Origin: Halobacteriales archaeon QS_1_69_70
Lineage (GTDB): Archaea; Halobacteriota; Halobacteria; Halobacteriales; Haloarculaceae
Direction: 5' to 3'
NCBI GenBank assembly: GCA_003021005.1
Contig: PXRI01000021.1
Coordinates: 1-44,836, forward strand
Length of the DNA stretch: 44,836 nucleotides
Part shown: in pieces, positions 16,259-24,575 of the stretch
Position numbering within the stretch: position 1 is the stretch's first letter
How the letters are laid out: each line of letters begins with the position of its first letter
The notes under the pieces: generated by a model
Told to the model about the DNA's origin: nothing
The model's database searches: none
What the model saw: only the letters and a program-made list of their open reading frames with translations
Translations under genes and position numbers: made by a program

Positions 16259-17446
16259 ATGCGAACGGTCACCGCCGCCGGCCTCCCCATCGGCGACGAC
16301 CACCCGCCGCGGATCATGGGCGTGCTCAACGTCTCCGAGGAGTCCCCCTACGACGGGAGCGTCCACGCCGACCCGGGCGAGGCTGCGGCCTACGTCGACG
16401 AGGCGCTCGTCCGCGAGGGCGCCGACATCGTCGACGTCGGCCTGGCGTCGGCCAACAAGCGGTTCGAGGTGCTGTCGGCCGAGGCGGAACTCGACCGGCT
16501 CGAGACCGCCGTCGAGACCGCGGCGAGCACCTCGGGCGACGTCGTCTGGTCCATCGAGACCCGGTACCACGAGGTCGCCGACGCCGCGCTGTCGGCCGGC
16601 TTCGACATGGTGAACGACGTCTGCGGGTTCGCCGACCCGGAGATGCCCCGCGTCTGCGCCGAGTACGACGCCGCGGTCTCGAAGATGGCGTCGCCGCCGG
16701 ACCTCCAGCGGCCCGGCGCCGTCGCGGACGGCAACCGGGCGGCACGGCGCGCCGCCGGTCCGGCGCGTCGCCGGGGGCACGCCGACGACGTCTACGAGGC
16801 CCTGGCGCGGAACGGCTTCACAGACAAGACGCTCGTCGACCCCGCCTTCGGCGGGTGGTCGGCGGCTAAGACGCTGGCGGACGACCGGGAGACGTTCGAT
16901 CGCCTCCGCGAGTTCCAGGGGTTGGGGCGCCCCATCCTGGTCTCGATCAACCGGAAGAACTTCCTGAAGGACGTCGTCGACCGCGACACCGATGGCGCGC
17001 TGCCGGCGTCGCTCGCGGCGACAGCCATGGCCGTCGAGCGCGGCGCCCACGTCGTCCGGACCCACGACGTCGCCGCGACCCGCGACGCGGCCAGGATCGG
17101 CCACGAGTTCACCCGGGACCGCCTCCAGGACCCGGCCGTCGGCGTCGCGGAACTGGACGTGACGACGGACGCCGAGTTCCGCCGCCACCGCGACAGGGTC
17201 GCCGGCGGCGACGGCCTCGAGGCCGACGACGCCGTCGTGACCCGCGTCGCCGAGGTCGATATCCCCCCGGTCGCCGCCGAGCACGTCGCGACCGCCGCCC
17301 GGCAGTCCGGCATCGACGTCTACGGCGACGAGACGCTGTTACTCGCCGGCGAGGACCCCCAGTTCCGCTCGGTCAACGCTGCAAGCAACGACGCCCCCGA
17401 AGCCGCCGAACGGGCGATAGAGCAGCTCTCCGGCGGCTTCGAATAG
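16259..17446 (+). CDS. folP: Dihydropteroate synthase (archaeal type)
   Basis: 395 residues, ATG 16259, with TTTAGCC about 27 bases upstream (leaderless). DHPS TIM-barrel motifs: PRIMGVLNVSEESPYDGS (loop 1), GADIVDVGLASANKRF, NDVCGFADPEMP, then DKTLVDPAFGGW and LVSINRKNFLKDVV. The enzyme joins a dihydropterin diphosphate with an aminobenzoate moiety in folate-type cofactor synthesis. The C-terminal 100 residues are an extra domain seen in haloarchaeal forms. The MptE-like kinase that makes its pterin substrate is the next gene. Residues about 150-172 (AVADGNRAARRAAG...RRRGH) are a basic, low-complexity stretch between DLQRPG and DDVYEAL, out of character with the rest; it may be an insertion or paired frame errors. 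Confidence 0.85.
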   Translation: MRTVTAAGLPIGDDHPPRIMGVLNVSEESPYDGSVHADPGEAAAYVDEALVREGADIVDVGLASANKRFEVLSAEAELDRLETAVETAASTSGDVVWSIETRYHEVADAALSAGFDMVNDVCGFADPEMPRVCAEYDAAVSKMASPPDLQRPGAVADGNRAARRAAGPARRRGHADDVYEALARNGFTDKTLVDPAFGGWSAAKTLADDRETFDRLREFQGLGRPILVSINRKNFLKDVVDRDTDGALPASLAATAMAVERGAHVVRTHDVAATRDAARIGHEFTRDRLQDPAVGVAELDVTTDAEFRRHRDRVAGGDGLEADDAVVTRVAEVDIPPVAAEHVATAARQSGIDVYGDETLLLAGEDPQFRSVNAASNDAPEAAERAIEQLSGGFE

Positions 17447-17485
17447 TCTGACGGCTGGCAGACGGATGGCGTTCGCGACGAGAAA

Positions 17486-17590
17486 GCTTATACCAGTCCC
17501 CTCGAAAGGCCCGGGTGGATGCCCGGAGGGCACACCGGGTAGGGGTACCTTGGTGTCCTCGGGGCCCAGTCTTTCGACCCCGTAGTGGCC
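17486..17590 (+). promoter_or_regulatory. Promoter and structured leader of the MptE-like gene
   Basis: The TATA box GCTTATACC is at 17486-17494 and puts the transcript start near 17515, giving an unusually long leader of about 75 bases. The DNA has nested complementarity: CGAAAG (17503-17508) with CTTTCG (17571-17576), GCCC (17509-17512) with GGGC (17562-17565), and CACACC with GGTGT inside. The outer stem would be in RNA only if transcription reads through from folP. A 7-codon frame, ATG 17519 to TAG 17542 (MPGGHTG), begins almost at the predicted start. Confidence 0.4.
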
Positions 17591-18277
17591 ATGCTATACG
17601 CGGAGTGGCGTCCGGCCTACGAGGCGATCTGCCGCGCGTTCGACTACGACCGGGCGGCCGACGAGCGGGGTCGCGACGCCCTTCGTGAGCTAGTCGCCGG
17701 TCGCGAGCCGCTCGTCCCCGGGGATCTCTCGCTATCCGGCACCGTCGCCGTCTGCGGCGCCGGCCCCTCGCTCCCGCGCGACGTCGAGACCGCCCGCCGG
17801 GCGGACGCCGTCGTCGCCGCCTCGACGGCCGCCGTCGGCCTCCAGGAGGCCGGCGTCGGCGTCGACTGCCTGGTGACCGACCTCGACGGCGACCCCGCAA
17901 TGGCCCGCGGGATGGCCGCCGCCGGCACGCCAGTGGCCGTCCACGCCCACGGCGACAACGTCGAGTCGATTCGGCGCCACGTCCCGGAGATGGCGGTCGC
18001 GGCGGTGCTGCCGACGACGCAGGCCGAGCCCCGGCCGCCCGTCTATAACCACGGCGGGTTCACCGACGGCGACCGGGCCGCGTTCCTGGCGGACGCGTGC
18101 GGCGCCGACCGCCTCCTGTTTCCCGGCTGGGACCTCGAGGACCCCGCCGTCGAGGCGGAGAAGGCCCGCAAACTCGCCTGGGCCGAACGGCTCCTCCACT
18201 GGCTGGAACGCCGGCGCGACGAACGGTTCGCGCTGCTCGACGGCCGCCGGGACGACGTCGAACTCCCCTGGCTGTAA
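17591..18277 (+). CDS. mptE: 6-hydroxymethyl-dihydropterin diphosphokinase, MptE-like (DUF115)
   Basis: 228 residues from ATG 17591 (a GTG at 17585 would add two residues). MptE/DUF115 features are the N-terminal helix region LYAEWRPAYEAICRAFDYD, the nucleotide-binding loop VAVCGAGPSL, DCLVTDLDGDP with the metal-binding aspartates, VHAHGDNVE, TTQAEP, the glycine-rich NHGGFTDGDRA and the C-terminal EKARKLAWAERLLHWL. The enzyme transfers pyrophosphate from ATP to 6-hydroxymethyl-7,8-dihydropterin, producing the substrate of the DHPS encoded upstream. It is unrelated to bacterial FolK. The two genes make a compact folate unit. The leader before it is unusually long. Confidence 0.85.
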   Translation: MLYAEWRPAYEAICRAFDYDRAADERGRDALRELVAGREPLVPGDLSLSGTVAVCGAGPSLPRDVETARRADAVVAASTAAVGLQEAGVGVDCLVTDLDGDPAMARGMAAAGTPVAVHAHGDNVESIRRHVPEMAVAAVLPTTQAEPRPPVYNHGGFTDGDRAAFLADACGADRLLFPGWDLEDPAVEAEKARKLAWAERLLHWLERRRDERFALLDGRRDDVELPWL

Positions 18278-18437
18278 GGACCCAATCAACCGCGTGGCCC
18301 ATGGACGGGCCCACGTGTCATCACGGCTCGACACCGCGGCCGGCCACCGACCGCCGTCGACACCCCTCCGGAGCGATCTCGCCGAGCGGCCCGCGCTCCG
18401 GCGGAACACCCATTACGGAGGGAGAATACGACCGCGT

Positions 18438-18650
18438 ATGGCGACCGACAGCGAGACCGGCTGCGACAAGTGCGGCCAAACCCAGACCGACGTCGGCACG
18501 ATCTCGACGACCGGCGGCGGGCTCACCAAGTTGTTCGACGTCCAGACGAACAGCTTCAAGGTCGTCTCCTGCACCAACTGCGGCTACTCGGAGCTGTACC
18601 GGGACGACACGGCCGGCTCCAGCGACATCGTCGACGTCTTCCTGGGCTGA
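18438..18650 (+). CDS. Small zinc-ribbon protein
   Basis: 70 residues, ATG 18438. Two CxxC knuckles, Cys9/Cys12 (CDKC) and Cys45/Cys48 (CTNC), enclose a beta-rich centre (VQTNSFKVVSC) and GYSELY, typical of the zinc-ribbon nucleic-acid-binding family of COG3478 type. Role unknown. Its TGA shares one base with the ATG of the next small gene, so the two are cotranslated. Confidence 0.8.
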   Translation: MATDSETGCDKCGQTQTDVGTISTTGGGLTKLFDVQTNSFKVVSCTNCGYSELYRDDTAGSSDIVDVFLG

Positions 18651-18811
18651 TGGCTGCCCACGGCGCCATCTTCGTGTTGGTCCTGCTCGTCGGCCTGCTG
18701 GCCCCACTCGGGCTGTACTATCTGGTCAGGCGCGAACACGACGACCGGGAGGAGATGAGTCGGGAGGAGGCCGAACGGGCCGCGCGGCGCGACGTCGACG
18801 ACGAGCGGTAG
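18650..18811 (+). CDS. Single-pass small membrane protein
   Basis: 53 residues, ATG at 18650 overlapping the previous stop (TGATG). One hydrophobic helix (GAIFVLVLLVGLLAPLGLYYL, about residues 5-25) is followed by a highly charged coil (REHDDREEMSREEAERAARRDVDDER). It probably sits in the membrane with a cytoplasmic tail. No family recognised. It converges with the quinone oxidoreductase gene, one base apart. Confidence 0.65.
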   Translation: MAAHGAIFVLVLLVGLLAPLGLYYLVRREHDDREEMSREEAERAARRDVDDER

Positions 18812-18812
18812 C

Positions 18813-19784
18813 CTACGGCACCAGGAGAACCTTGCCACTGGACTTGCGGTCCTCGATGAACGCGTGGGCCTCGGCGGCGGCCTCCAGATCGAAGGTGTGG
18901 CCGACCTGGACCGCGACCGTCCCGTCGGCGAGCAGCCCCGAAAGCTCCGGGACGGCCCCCATCACCCGCATGGGTTCCTCGGCGATGGCGCGGCCGAGGT
19001 GGTAGCCGATGACGCGCTTGTTGCCGAACAGTAGGTCGGCCGTGTTCGGCCGGCCGGGTTCGCCGGACGCCGCCCCGTAGGAGACCATCCGGCCGAACGA
19101 GGAAAGCGCCTGCAGGCTCCGGTCGGTCGTCTCCCCGCCGATGCCGTCCAGCACCAGCTCCACGCCCTCGCCGTCCGTGACGTCCTCGACCCGGTCGACG
19201 AAGTCCACCTCGGTGTAGCGGATGCCGTGGTCCATCCCGAGGTCCCGCGCCACCTCGAGTTTCGCCTCGGTGGAGGCCGTCCCGACGACCGTCGCGCCGG
19301 CCTCGTCGGCCAGCTGGACGGCGGCGGAGCCGACGCCGCCGGCGGCGGCGTGGATCAGGACGGTCTCGCCCGCCTCGAGCCCGCCCCACTCGTGGAGGCA
19401 GTTGTGAGCGGTGAGCCACTGGACCGGGAACCCGGCGGCCTCCTCGACGCCCATCCCCTCGGGGATCTCCAGCAGGCCGCGGGCGTCCGCCACCGTGTAT
19501 TCAGCGTACCCGGCGGCTTCGACCAGCGAGACCACGGCCTCGCCCGGCTCGCGGTTCACACCGTCGCCGACCGCGTCGACGACGCCGGCGACCTCCATCC
19601 CGGGCACGTACGGCGGCTCCGGGCCGCCATGGTAGTGGCCGCGCCGCTGCATGATGTCGGCGAAGTTGATGCCGGCGGCCCGGACCTCGAGCCGGACTTC
19701 CCCCTCGTCGGGCTCGGGGACCGGGCGCTCGGTGGTCGTCAGGACGTCGGCGTCGCCATAGGCGGGGACCTCGATGGCTCGCAT
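18813..19784 (-). CDS. Quinone oxidoreductase-type medium-chain dehydrogenase (QOR)
   Basis: 323 residues from ATG 19784 (MRAIEVPAYGDADVL; ATG 19790 adds two). The zinc-free MDR/QOR subfamily: catalytic domain with AAGINFADIMQRRGHY and PPYVPGMEVAGVV, the NADPH-binding Rossmann motif AAAGGVGSAAVQLA, and VLDGIGGETTDRSL. These enzymes reduce quinones or enoyl substrates with NADPH. None of the zinc ligands of alcohol dehydrogenases is present. The product is complete. It is divergent from the GlcD-type gene, sharing a 225-base promoter region. Confidence 0.88.
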   Translation of the reverse strand: MRAIEVPAYGDADVLTTTERPVPEPDEGEVRLEVRAAGINFADIMQRRGHYHGGPEPPYVPGMEVAGVVDAVGDGVNREPGEAVVSLVEAAGYAEYTVADARGLLEIPEGMGVEEAAGFPVQWLTAHNCLHEWGGLEAGETVLIHAAAGGVGSAAVQLADEAGATVVGTASTEAKLEVARDLGMDHGIRYTEVDFVDRVEDVTDGEGVELVLDGIGGETTDRSLQALSSFGRMVSYGAASGEPGRPNTADLLFGNKRVIGYHLGRAIAEEPMRVMGAVPELSGLLADGTVAVQVGHTFDLEAAAEAHAFIEDRKSSGKVLLVP

Positions 19785-20009
19785 GGGCATACGCCGCCTG
19801 CGGCCCCCGGCCCTATCAACGCACGGAACGACGCAACGCCGGGACACATACGGGCCCAGCGGCCCGCCGGCGTCCCCATTGGGTCCGCCGTCGACGCCGC
19901 GAAAGACTGGTTTCCCCTCGCATCCATCCTCACGGTCACTAAAAGCTGAACCGATGCTCGACGGCCGCCCCCGGCCACCTTTATGCCGTTTCGGGCGTCC
20001 TGTCCGGGT

Positions 20010-21431
20010 ATGTCGTACGACTGCTCGTTCCTCGAGGACCTCCCGCTGGACGGCGACGTCTCCTTCGGGGAGTCGGCCCGCGAGAGCCACGCCGCCGACT
20101 GGGTCGCTCAGGAGGCCGGCATGGGCGTGACCCCTGACGCCGTCGTCTGGCCGAAATCGACCGCGGACGTTTCGGCCGTCCTCGAGGCCGCGAACGACCG
20201 CGAGGTGCCCGTGACGCCGTACGCCGCCGGGACCTCGCTGGAGGGCAACGCCGTTCCACTATTCAGGGGCGTCAGCATGGACATGACGAAGATGGACGCG
20301 GTACTCGACGTCCGACCCGAGGACTTCCAGATCGACGTCGAACCCGGCGTGATGGGCGACGTCGTCGACGAGACGGTCGCCGACCACGGGCTGTTCTTCC
20401 CGCCGATGCCGTCCTCGGCGAACCTCTCGACGGTCGGCGGCATGATCGTCAACGACGCCTCCGGCCAGCAGACCGTCAGGTACGGCGAGGTCGCCGACTG
20501 GGTGCTCGAACTCGAGGTCGTCCTGGCCGACGGCACCGTCGTCGAGGCCGGGAGCAAGGCCGTCAAGACCTCCTCCGGCTACAACCTCAAGGACGTCATC
20601 GTCGGCAGCGAGGGCACCCTCGGCGTGGTGACCCGCGCCACGCTCGAACTCGCGGGCCTGCCGGAGCAGATCAAGGGTGGGCGGGCGGTCTTCGGAACGA
20701 TGGACGCCGCCGCCGAGGCGGTGTCCGACGCGGTCCGGTCCGGCGTCGACGTCGCGAAGATCGAACTACTCGACCCGCTGGCCGCCGAGATGGCCAACGA
20801 CTACTTCGACACCGGCCTCCCGGACGGCTCGATGATCTTCTACGAGTTCCACGCCGACCACGGCGTCGACGACGAGATCGACTTCTTCGAGACCATCCTC
20901 GAGGCCCACGACGTCACGACCTCCGAGGTCGCCGACGAGGACCGGATGGCCGAGATCTGGCGGGCCCGCGACGAACTCGCCTTCGCCGTCCAGCAGTACG
21001 ACCCCGACCTCGAACCCCGCCACCCCGGCGACGTCACCGTCCCGATCAGCAGGTACCCCGACATCGTCCGGCACGCGAAGGACCTCGCCGACGACCACGA
21101 CCTCCCGCTGCCGGTCTTCGGCCACGCCGGCGACGGCAACGTCCACTACGCCGCCCTGATCGACCCCGACGACGCCGACTCCGAGGCCCGCGCCGAGGAC
21201 GTTTACGACGGCATCGTCGAGCAGGCCATCGAGTGGGGCGGCACCGCCACCGGCGAGCACGGCATCGGGATGGGCAAACGGCGGTTCCTCGAGCTGGAGC
21301 ACGGCGCCGGCGCCGTCGAGGCGATGCGGGCGCTGAAGGGCGCATTAGATCCCAACGACGTCCTCAACCCCGGGAAGATGTTCCCCGAGACGGCGGCCGA
21401 GGGCGGTCGCGTCGACCTCCCCGGCCGGTGA
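20010..21431 (+). CDS. FAD-linked oxidoreductase, glycolate oxidase/D-lactate dehydrogenase family
   Basis: 473 residues from ATG 20010, 27 bases after CTTTATGCC (leaderless). PCMH/VAO FAD-binding fold: VPVTPYAAGTSLEGNAVP, STVGGMIVNDASGQQTVRYG, SGYNLKDVIVGSEGTLGVVT. The C-terminal substrate domain has LPVFGHAGDGNVHYA and the active-site GEHGIGMGKRRFL. Family members oxidise D-2-hydroxyacids (D-lactate, glycolate), passing electrons to the membrane quinone pool. The substrate is not decided by the sequence. A stand-alone protein without GlcE/GlcF neighbours points to a D-lactate dehydrogenase-type enzyme. Confidence 0.9.
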   Translation: MSYDCSFLEDLPLDGDVSFGESARESHAADWVAQEAGMGVTPDAVVWPKSTADVSAVLEAANDREVPVTPYAAGTSLEGNAVPLFRGVSMDMTKMDAVLDVRPEDFQIDVEPGVMGDVVDETVADHGLFFPPMPSSANLSTVGGMIVNDASGQQTVRYGEVADWVLELEVVLADGTVVEAGSKAVKTSSGYNLKDVIVGSEGTLGVVTRATLELAGLPEQIKGGRAVFGTMDAAAEAVSDAVRSGVDVAKIELLDPLAAEMANDYFDTGLPDGSMIFYEFHADHGVDDEIDFFETILEAHDVTTSEVADEDRMAEIWRARDELAFAVQQYDPDLEPRHPGDVTVPISRYPDIVRHAKDLADDHDLPLPVFGHAGDGNVHYAALIDPDDADSEARAEDVYDGIVEQAIEWGGTATGEHGIGMGKRRFLELEHGAGAVEAMRALKGALDPNDVLNPGKMFPETAAEGGRVDLPGR

Positions 21432-21522
21432 CTCGGGGTAACTCGCCGGGGGCCGAACCCGATGATTCCGCCGGAGCCGGAATGCAGAGAATATTTGTGT
21501 CGCCTGTACTTCGTCCCGGGTG

Positions 21523-22173
21523 ATGTCGAACCACACGACGCGACGGAACCTGGTACGGTCGATGGCCGCTGCCGGCCTCGCAGTCGGCCTTGCGGGATGT
21601 AACGGCGACGACGGGGACGGCAACGGCGACGGCAACATGACCGATGGGCCCACCCCCACGAACGGGACCGAGACCGACGGACAGGGGGCCGCCGCGGTCG
21701 CCGAGGCCTCGTTCGCGGCGTCGCTGTCCGACGACGACTCGATCCCGGGCCACGACGACTCCGGCTCGGACGGCACCGGCGAGGCCAGCTTCGACGGCAC
21801 CGCCGAGGGGGACATCGAGTTCGAGGTCACCTGGGAGAACCTCGAGGGCGACGTCACCGGCATCCACATCCACGGCGAGGGGTCCGCCGACGGCGGCTAC
21901 CTCGTGCGGCTGTTCGAACCCTCCGAGTCCGAGCACGCCGACGGCGCCGTGCTGACCGGGGACCTCAAGGCGGCGTCGGGCGGCTCGATCAGCGGCACGT
22001 TCACCGACGAGCACGTCAACCCCTCGGGCGACTTCGACGGCGACATCGAGACGACCGCCGCACTCGTCGCCGAACTCGAGAGCCCGGAACTCGGCGAGAG
22101 CGGCGGCGTCGTCAACATTCACAGCGAGCACGACCAGGACAGCGAACTGGCGGGGCAAGTCACCGCCCAGTGA
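21523..22173 (+). CDS. CHRD-domain lipoprotein exported by Tat
   Basis: 216 residues from ATG 21523 (GTG 21520 in frame just before). A twin-arginine signal TRRNLVRSMAAAGLAVGLAGC has the lipobox cysteine at 26, so the mature protein is lipid-anchored outside the membrane. A low-complexity Gly/Asp/Asn linker and Thr-rich stretch follow. Residues about 65-216 form a CHRD domain: VTGIHIHGEG, GGYLVRLF, SGTFTDEHVNPSGD and the ending GGVVNIHSEHDQDSELAGQV. CHRD domains are named from chordin; their role in prokaryotes is unclear, possibly metal or protein binding. TATA-like ATATTTG lies 30 bases upstream. Confidence 0.87.
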   Translation: MSNHTTRRNLVRSMAAAGLAVGLAGCNGDDGDGNGDGNMTDGPTPTNGTETDGQGAAAVAEASFAASLSDDDSIPGHDDSGSDGTGEASFDGTAEGDIEFEVTWENLEGDVTGIHIHGEGSADGGYLVRLFEPSESEHADGAVLTGDLKAASGGSISGTFTDEHVNPSGDFDGDIETTAALVAELESPELGESGGVVNIHSEHDQDSELAGQVTAQ

Positions 22174-22278
22174 GGCCACGACCGCGTTCGACCGCGTCGA
22201 GGGTCGGCGCGACTATCAGTTAAACGCCCTCGTATGCGGCGGCGAACCGATTAGCGGCTCGTGGCCGAAGGCCGCGCC

Positions 22279-23469
22279 ATGCGGCACACCCACCTCGACG
22301 AGGAACACGAGCTGATCCGGTCGTCCCTCCGGGAGTTCCTGGAGGCCGAGATCGCCCCCGAGCTGCCGGCGGCCGACCGGGAGCCGATGAGCAAGGCCGA
22401 CGCGATCGAGTACCAAAAGCTGCTCGGCGACCTCGGCATCGGGCCGGGCGACGTCGAGGGCGACGGCTTCGCCGACCCGCTCACCTACGCCGTCACCTCC
22501 GAGGAGATCTCGCGGATCTGGCCGTCGCTGAACGTCACGCTGAACATGTCGTTCCCGACCCGTTTCGCCCGATACGCGGGCGAGGAGACCCGGGCCGCGC
22601 TCGCCGACACGCTCGACGACGGCTCCTGTATCGGCTGCATGGCGGTCACCGAGCCGGACGGCGGCAGCGACACCCGGAACCCGACGACCACGGCCGAGAA
22701 AGAGGGCGACGAGTACGTCATCGACGGCCAGAAGACCTGGGTGTCGAACGCGCCGATCGCCGACATGGCGCTGGTCGTCGCCAACGATGAGGCCCTCGGC
22801 CAGCGGGACTTCTTCATCGTCGACTGCGTCACGAACGACGTCGAGACGCGCGAGCTGGGCAAGCTCGGCTGGAACGGCTCGCCGACGGGCCAGATGTTCT
22901 TCGACAAGGTCCGCGTCCACGAAGACGACAAGCTGATGAACGCCGTCGCTGAGATGGTGGCCTCCGGCGACTCCGACATCGCCGACAACGAGATGTTCCG
23001 GACCCAGAACCCGCTGAACGCCATGTTCTCCTACATGCGGACGGGGATGGCCGCGATGTCGGTCGGCATCATGCAGGCCGCCTACGAGGACGCCCTCCGG
23101 TACGCCAAACAGCGGGAGGTCTTCGGCGGCCCCATCGGCGGCCACCAGCTGGTCCAGGAGAAGCTCTACGAGATCCGTGCCGGCCTCGAGACCGGGCGGC
23201 TGCTCACCTACGAGACCGCCCGGAAGGTCGCCGAGGGCGACCCCGAGGCCCGGCTGTACTCCTCGCTGGCGAAAGGGTGGGTCTGCGAGACGAGCGTCGA
23301 CGTTACCGACCTGGCGCTGCAGATCCACGGCGGCAACGGGCTCTCCGAGGAGTACCCCCTCGAGCGGTACTACCGGGACGCCCGCACCATGACCGTCCCC
23401 GACGGGACGACGGACATCCAGAAACTCGTCGTCGGCAAGGAGTTAACCGGCGAGAGTGCATACACATAG
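22279..23469 (+). CDS. Acyl-CoA dehydrogenase
   Basis: 396 residues from ATG 22279 (GTG at 22261 possible). ACAD architecture: N-terminal helical domain (EEHELIRSSLREFLEAEIAP), beta domain with MAVTEPDGGSDTRNPTT and IDGQKTWVSNAPIADMA, C-terminal helical domain with YAKQREVFGGPIGGHQLVQ and IHGGNGLSEEYPLERYYRDA. It oxidises a CoA thioester to the enoyl-CoA, passing electrons to ETF. Where MCAD-type enzymes have YEGT with the catalytic Glu, this reads VPDGTTDIQK, with Asp at that place. This occurs in some ACAD subfamilies, but it makes the substrate class uncertain. It ends six bases before the next GTG. Confidence 0.88.
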   Translation: MRHTHLDEEHELIRSSLREFLEAEIAPELPAADREPMSKADAIEYQKLLGDLGIGPGDVEGDGFADPLTYAVTSEEISRIWPSLNVTLNMSFPTRFARYAGEETRAALADTLDDGSCIGCMAVTEPDGGSDTRNPTTTAEKEGDEYVIDGQKTWVSNAPIADMALVVANDEALGQRDFFIVDCVTNDVETRELGKLGWNGSPTGQMFFDKVRVHEDDKLMNAVAEMVASGDSDIADNEMFRTQNPLNAMFSYMRTGMAAMSVGIMQAAYEDALRYAKQREVFGGPIGGHQLVQEKLYEIRAGLETGRLLTYETARKVAEGDPEARLYSSLAKGWVCETSVDVTDLALQIHGGNGLSEEYPLERYYRDARTMTVPDGTTDIQKLVVGKELTGESAYT

Positions 23470-23474
23470 ACACC

Positions 23475-24536
23475 GTGGTCCGGTGGTCTCGCGACGCGCG
23501 ACGGCTCGTCGTCTCGACGGTTCTGGTAACGCTTCTCGTTGCGGGCAGCGCCGGCGTCGTGGTGGCCCCACACTACGACGGCGACAACGACGGCGACCGC
23601 GCCAGCGACTTCCGCGTCGCGACCTACGGCGGCCCGCCCGCTGACCAGCGCGCCCCGGGCGCCACCGACCGGAGCTACTGGACGGAGTCGACCATCTACG
23701 GTATACCCGACGGGGAGACCGTCTACCTGACGGAGACAGTGACCTACCGGCCGATCCCCTCGAGCTGTGCGCCCGAGGACACCGAGGAGTTCGGCGTCGA
23801 CCGCAACGCCACCTACGAAGGGGAACGACGCATCGACGACAGCGCCACCGAAAGCGTCGAGTCCTTCTCGAAGGACGCGGACGCCCGCGGCGCGTACGAA
23901 CGGAACTACGGACAGTACGGCCGCCTTTCGACCACCGACTGGGCGTACGTCGAGCGGCTCCGCGTCGAGTGGTACGAGCCCGACGAGTTCGGCGCCCCGC
24001 TGGAGGTCCGGCACGGCGACCGGTTCGTCTCCGCCCAGCGGGGCTGTCTCGACAACCCCGACGCGGCCGGCTGGTACCGGTTCGCCTCGGTCACCACCGG
24101 CGAGTTCGACAACGGGACCGAGGTCAGTCAGGACCGGCCGACGTTCAGCCACTGGTTCTACGTCTGCGACTGTGCGAGCCGCGAGGCGGCCGTCGAGACG
24201 CTCGGTCCGCCACCCTCCGAGACGGACGCCGAGGGCGAGGCCGGGACGCCCACCTCCATGAGTGAGGCCGCGACAACGGCCGCCGGCACCGACACAGCCG
24301 GGCCGGTCGAGACGGCTCGCACGCCGACGGCCAATTCGACGACGACCGACGAGCCCACCGCCCGATCCACTTCAACGACGGCGACGACGCCCACGGCCGC
24401 CCCGGCCGACACCCCGACCGCCGGCTGGGACGACCGGGTCATACGGACGCCGACGGCCGCGGACGGCGCCGGGCTCACGCCGGTGGCACCCCTCCTCGCC
24501 ACCATCGCCGGCCTCGCCCTGCTCCGCCGCCACTGA
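23475..24536 (+). CDS. Exported cell-surface protein with Thr-rich stalk and C-terminal membrane anchor
   Basis: 353 residues with GTG at 23475, directly after the ACAD gene. N-terminal membrane/signal segment LVVSTVLVTLLVAGSAGVVV (about 12-31). An extracellular domain with four cysteines follows, two of them in CDCAS. Residues about 255-320 are a Thr/Pro/Ala/Ser stalk likely to be O-glycosylated. The tail VAPLLATIAGLALLRRH is a hydrophobic helix plus basic end, as in archaeosortase substrates, but without a clear PGF motif. It is surface-anchored. Function unknown. No ATG is available in frame near the 5' end; the frame is open further upstream inside the ACAD gene. Confidence 0.7.
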   Translation: MVRWSRDARRLVVSTVLVTLLVAGSAGVVVAPHYDGDNDGDRASDFRVATYGGPPADQRAPGATDRSYWTESTIYGIPDGETVYLTETVTYRPIPSSCAPEDTEEFGVDRNATYEGERRIDDSATESVESFSKDADARGAYERNYGQYGRLSTTDWAYVERLRVEWYEPDEFGAPLEVRHGDRFVSAQRGCLDNPDAAGWYRFASVTTGEFDNGTEVSQDRPTFSHWFYVCDCASREAAVETLGPPPSETDAEGEAGTPTSMSEAATTAAGTDTAGPVETARTPTANSTTTDEPTARSTSTTATTPTAAPADTPTAGWDDRVIRTPTAADGAGLTPVAPLLATIAGLALLRRH

Positions 24537-24575
24537 GGCCGGGTGCTTTTTCCCGTCGGTTGCCAACGGCCCCGC

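Noticed and set aside
17503-17576. Leader of the MptE-like gene as a tRNA or known riboswitch
   Set aside because: No T-loop consensus, and I know no riboswitch class matching the segments; kept only as a structured leader.
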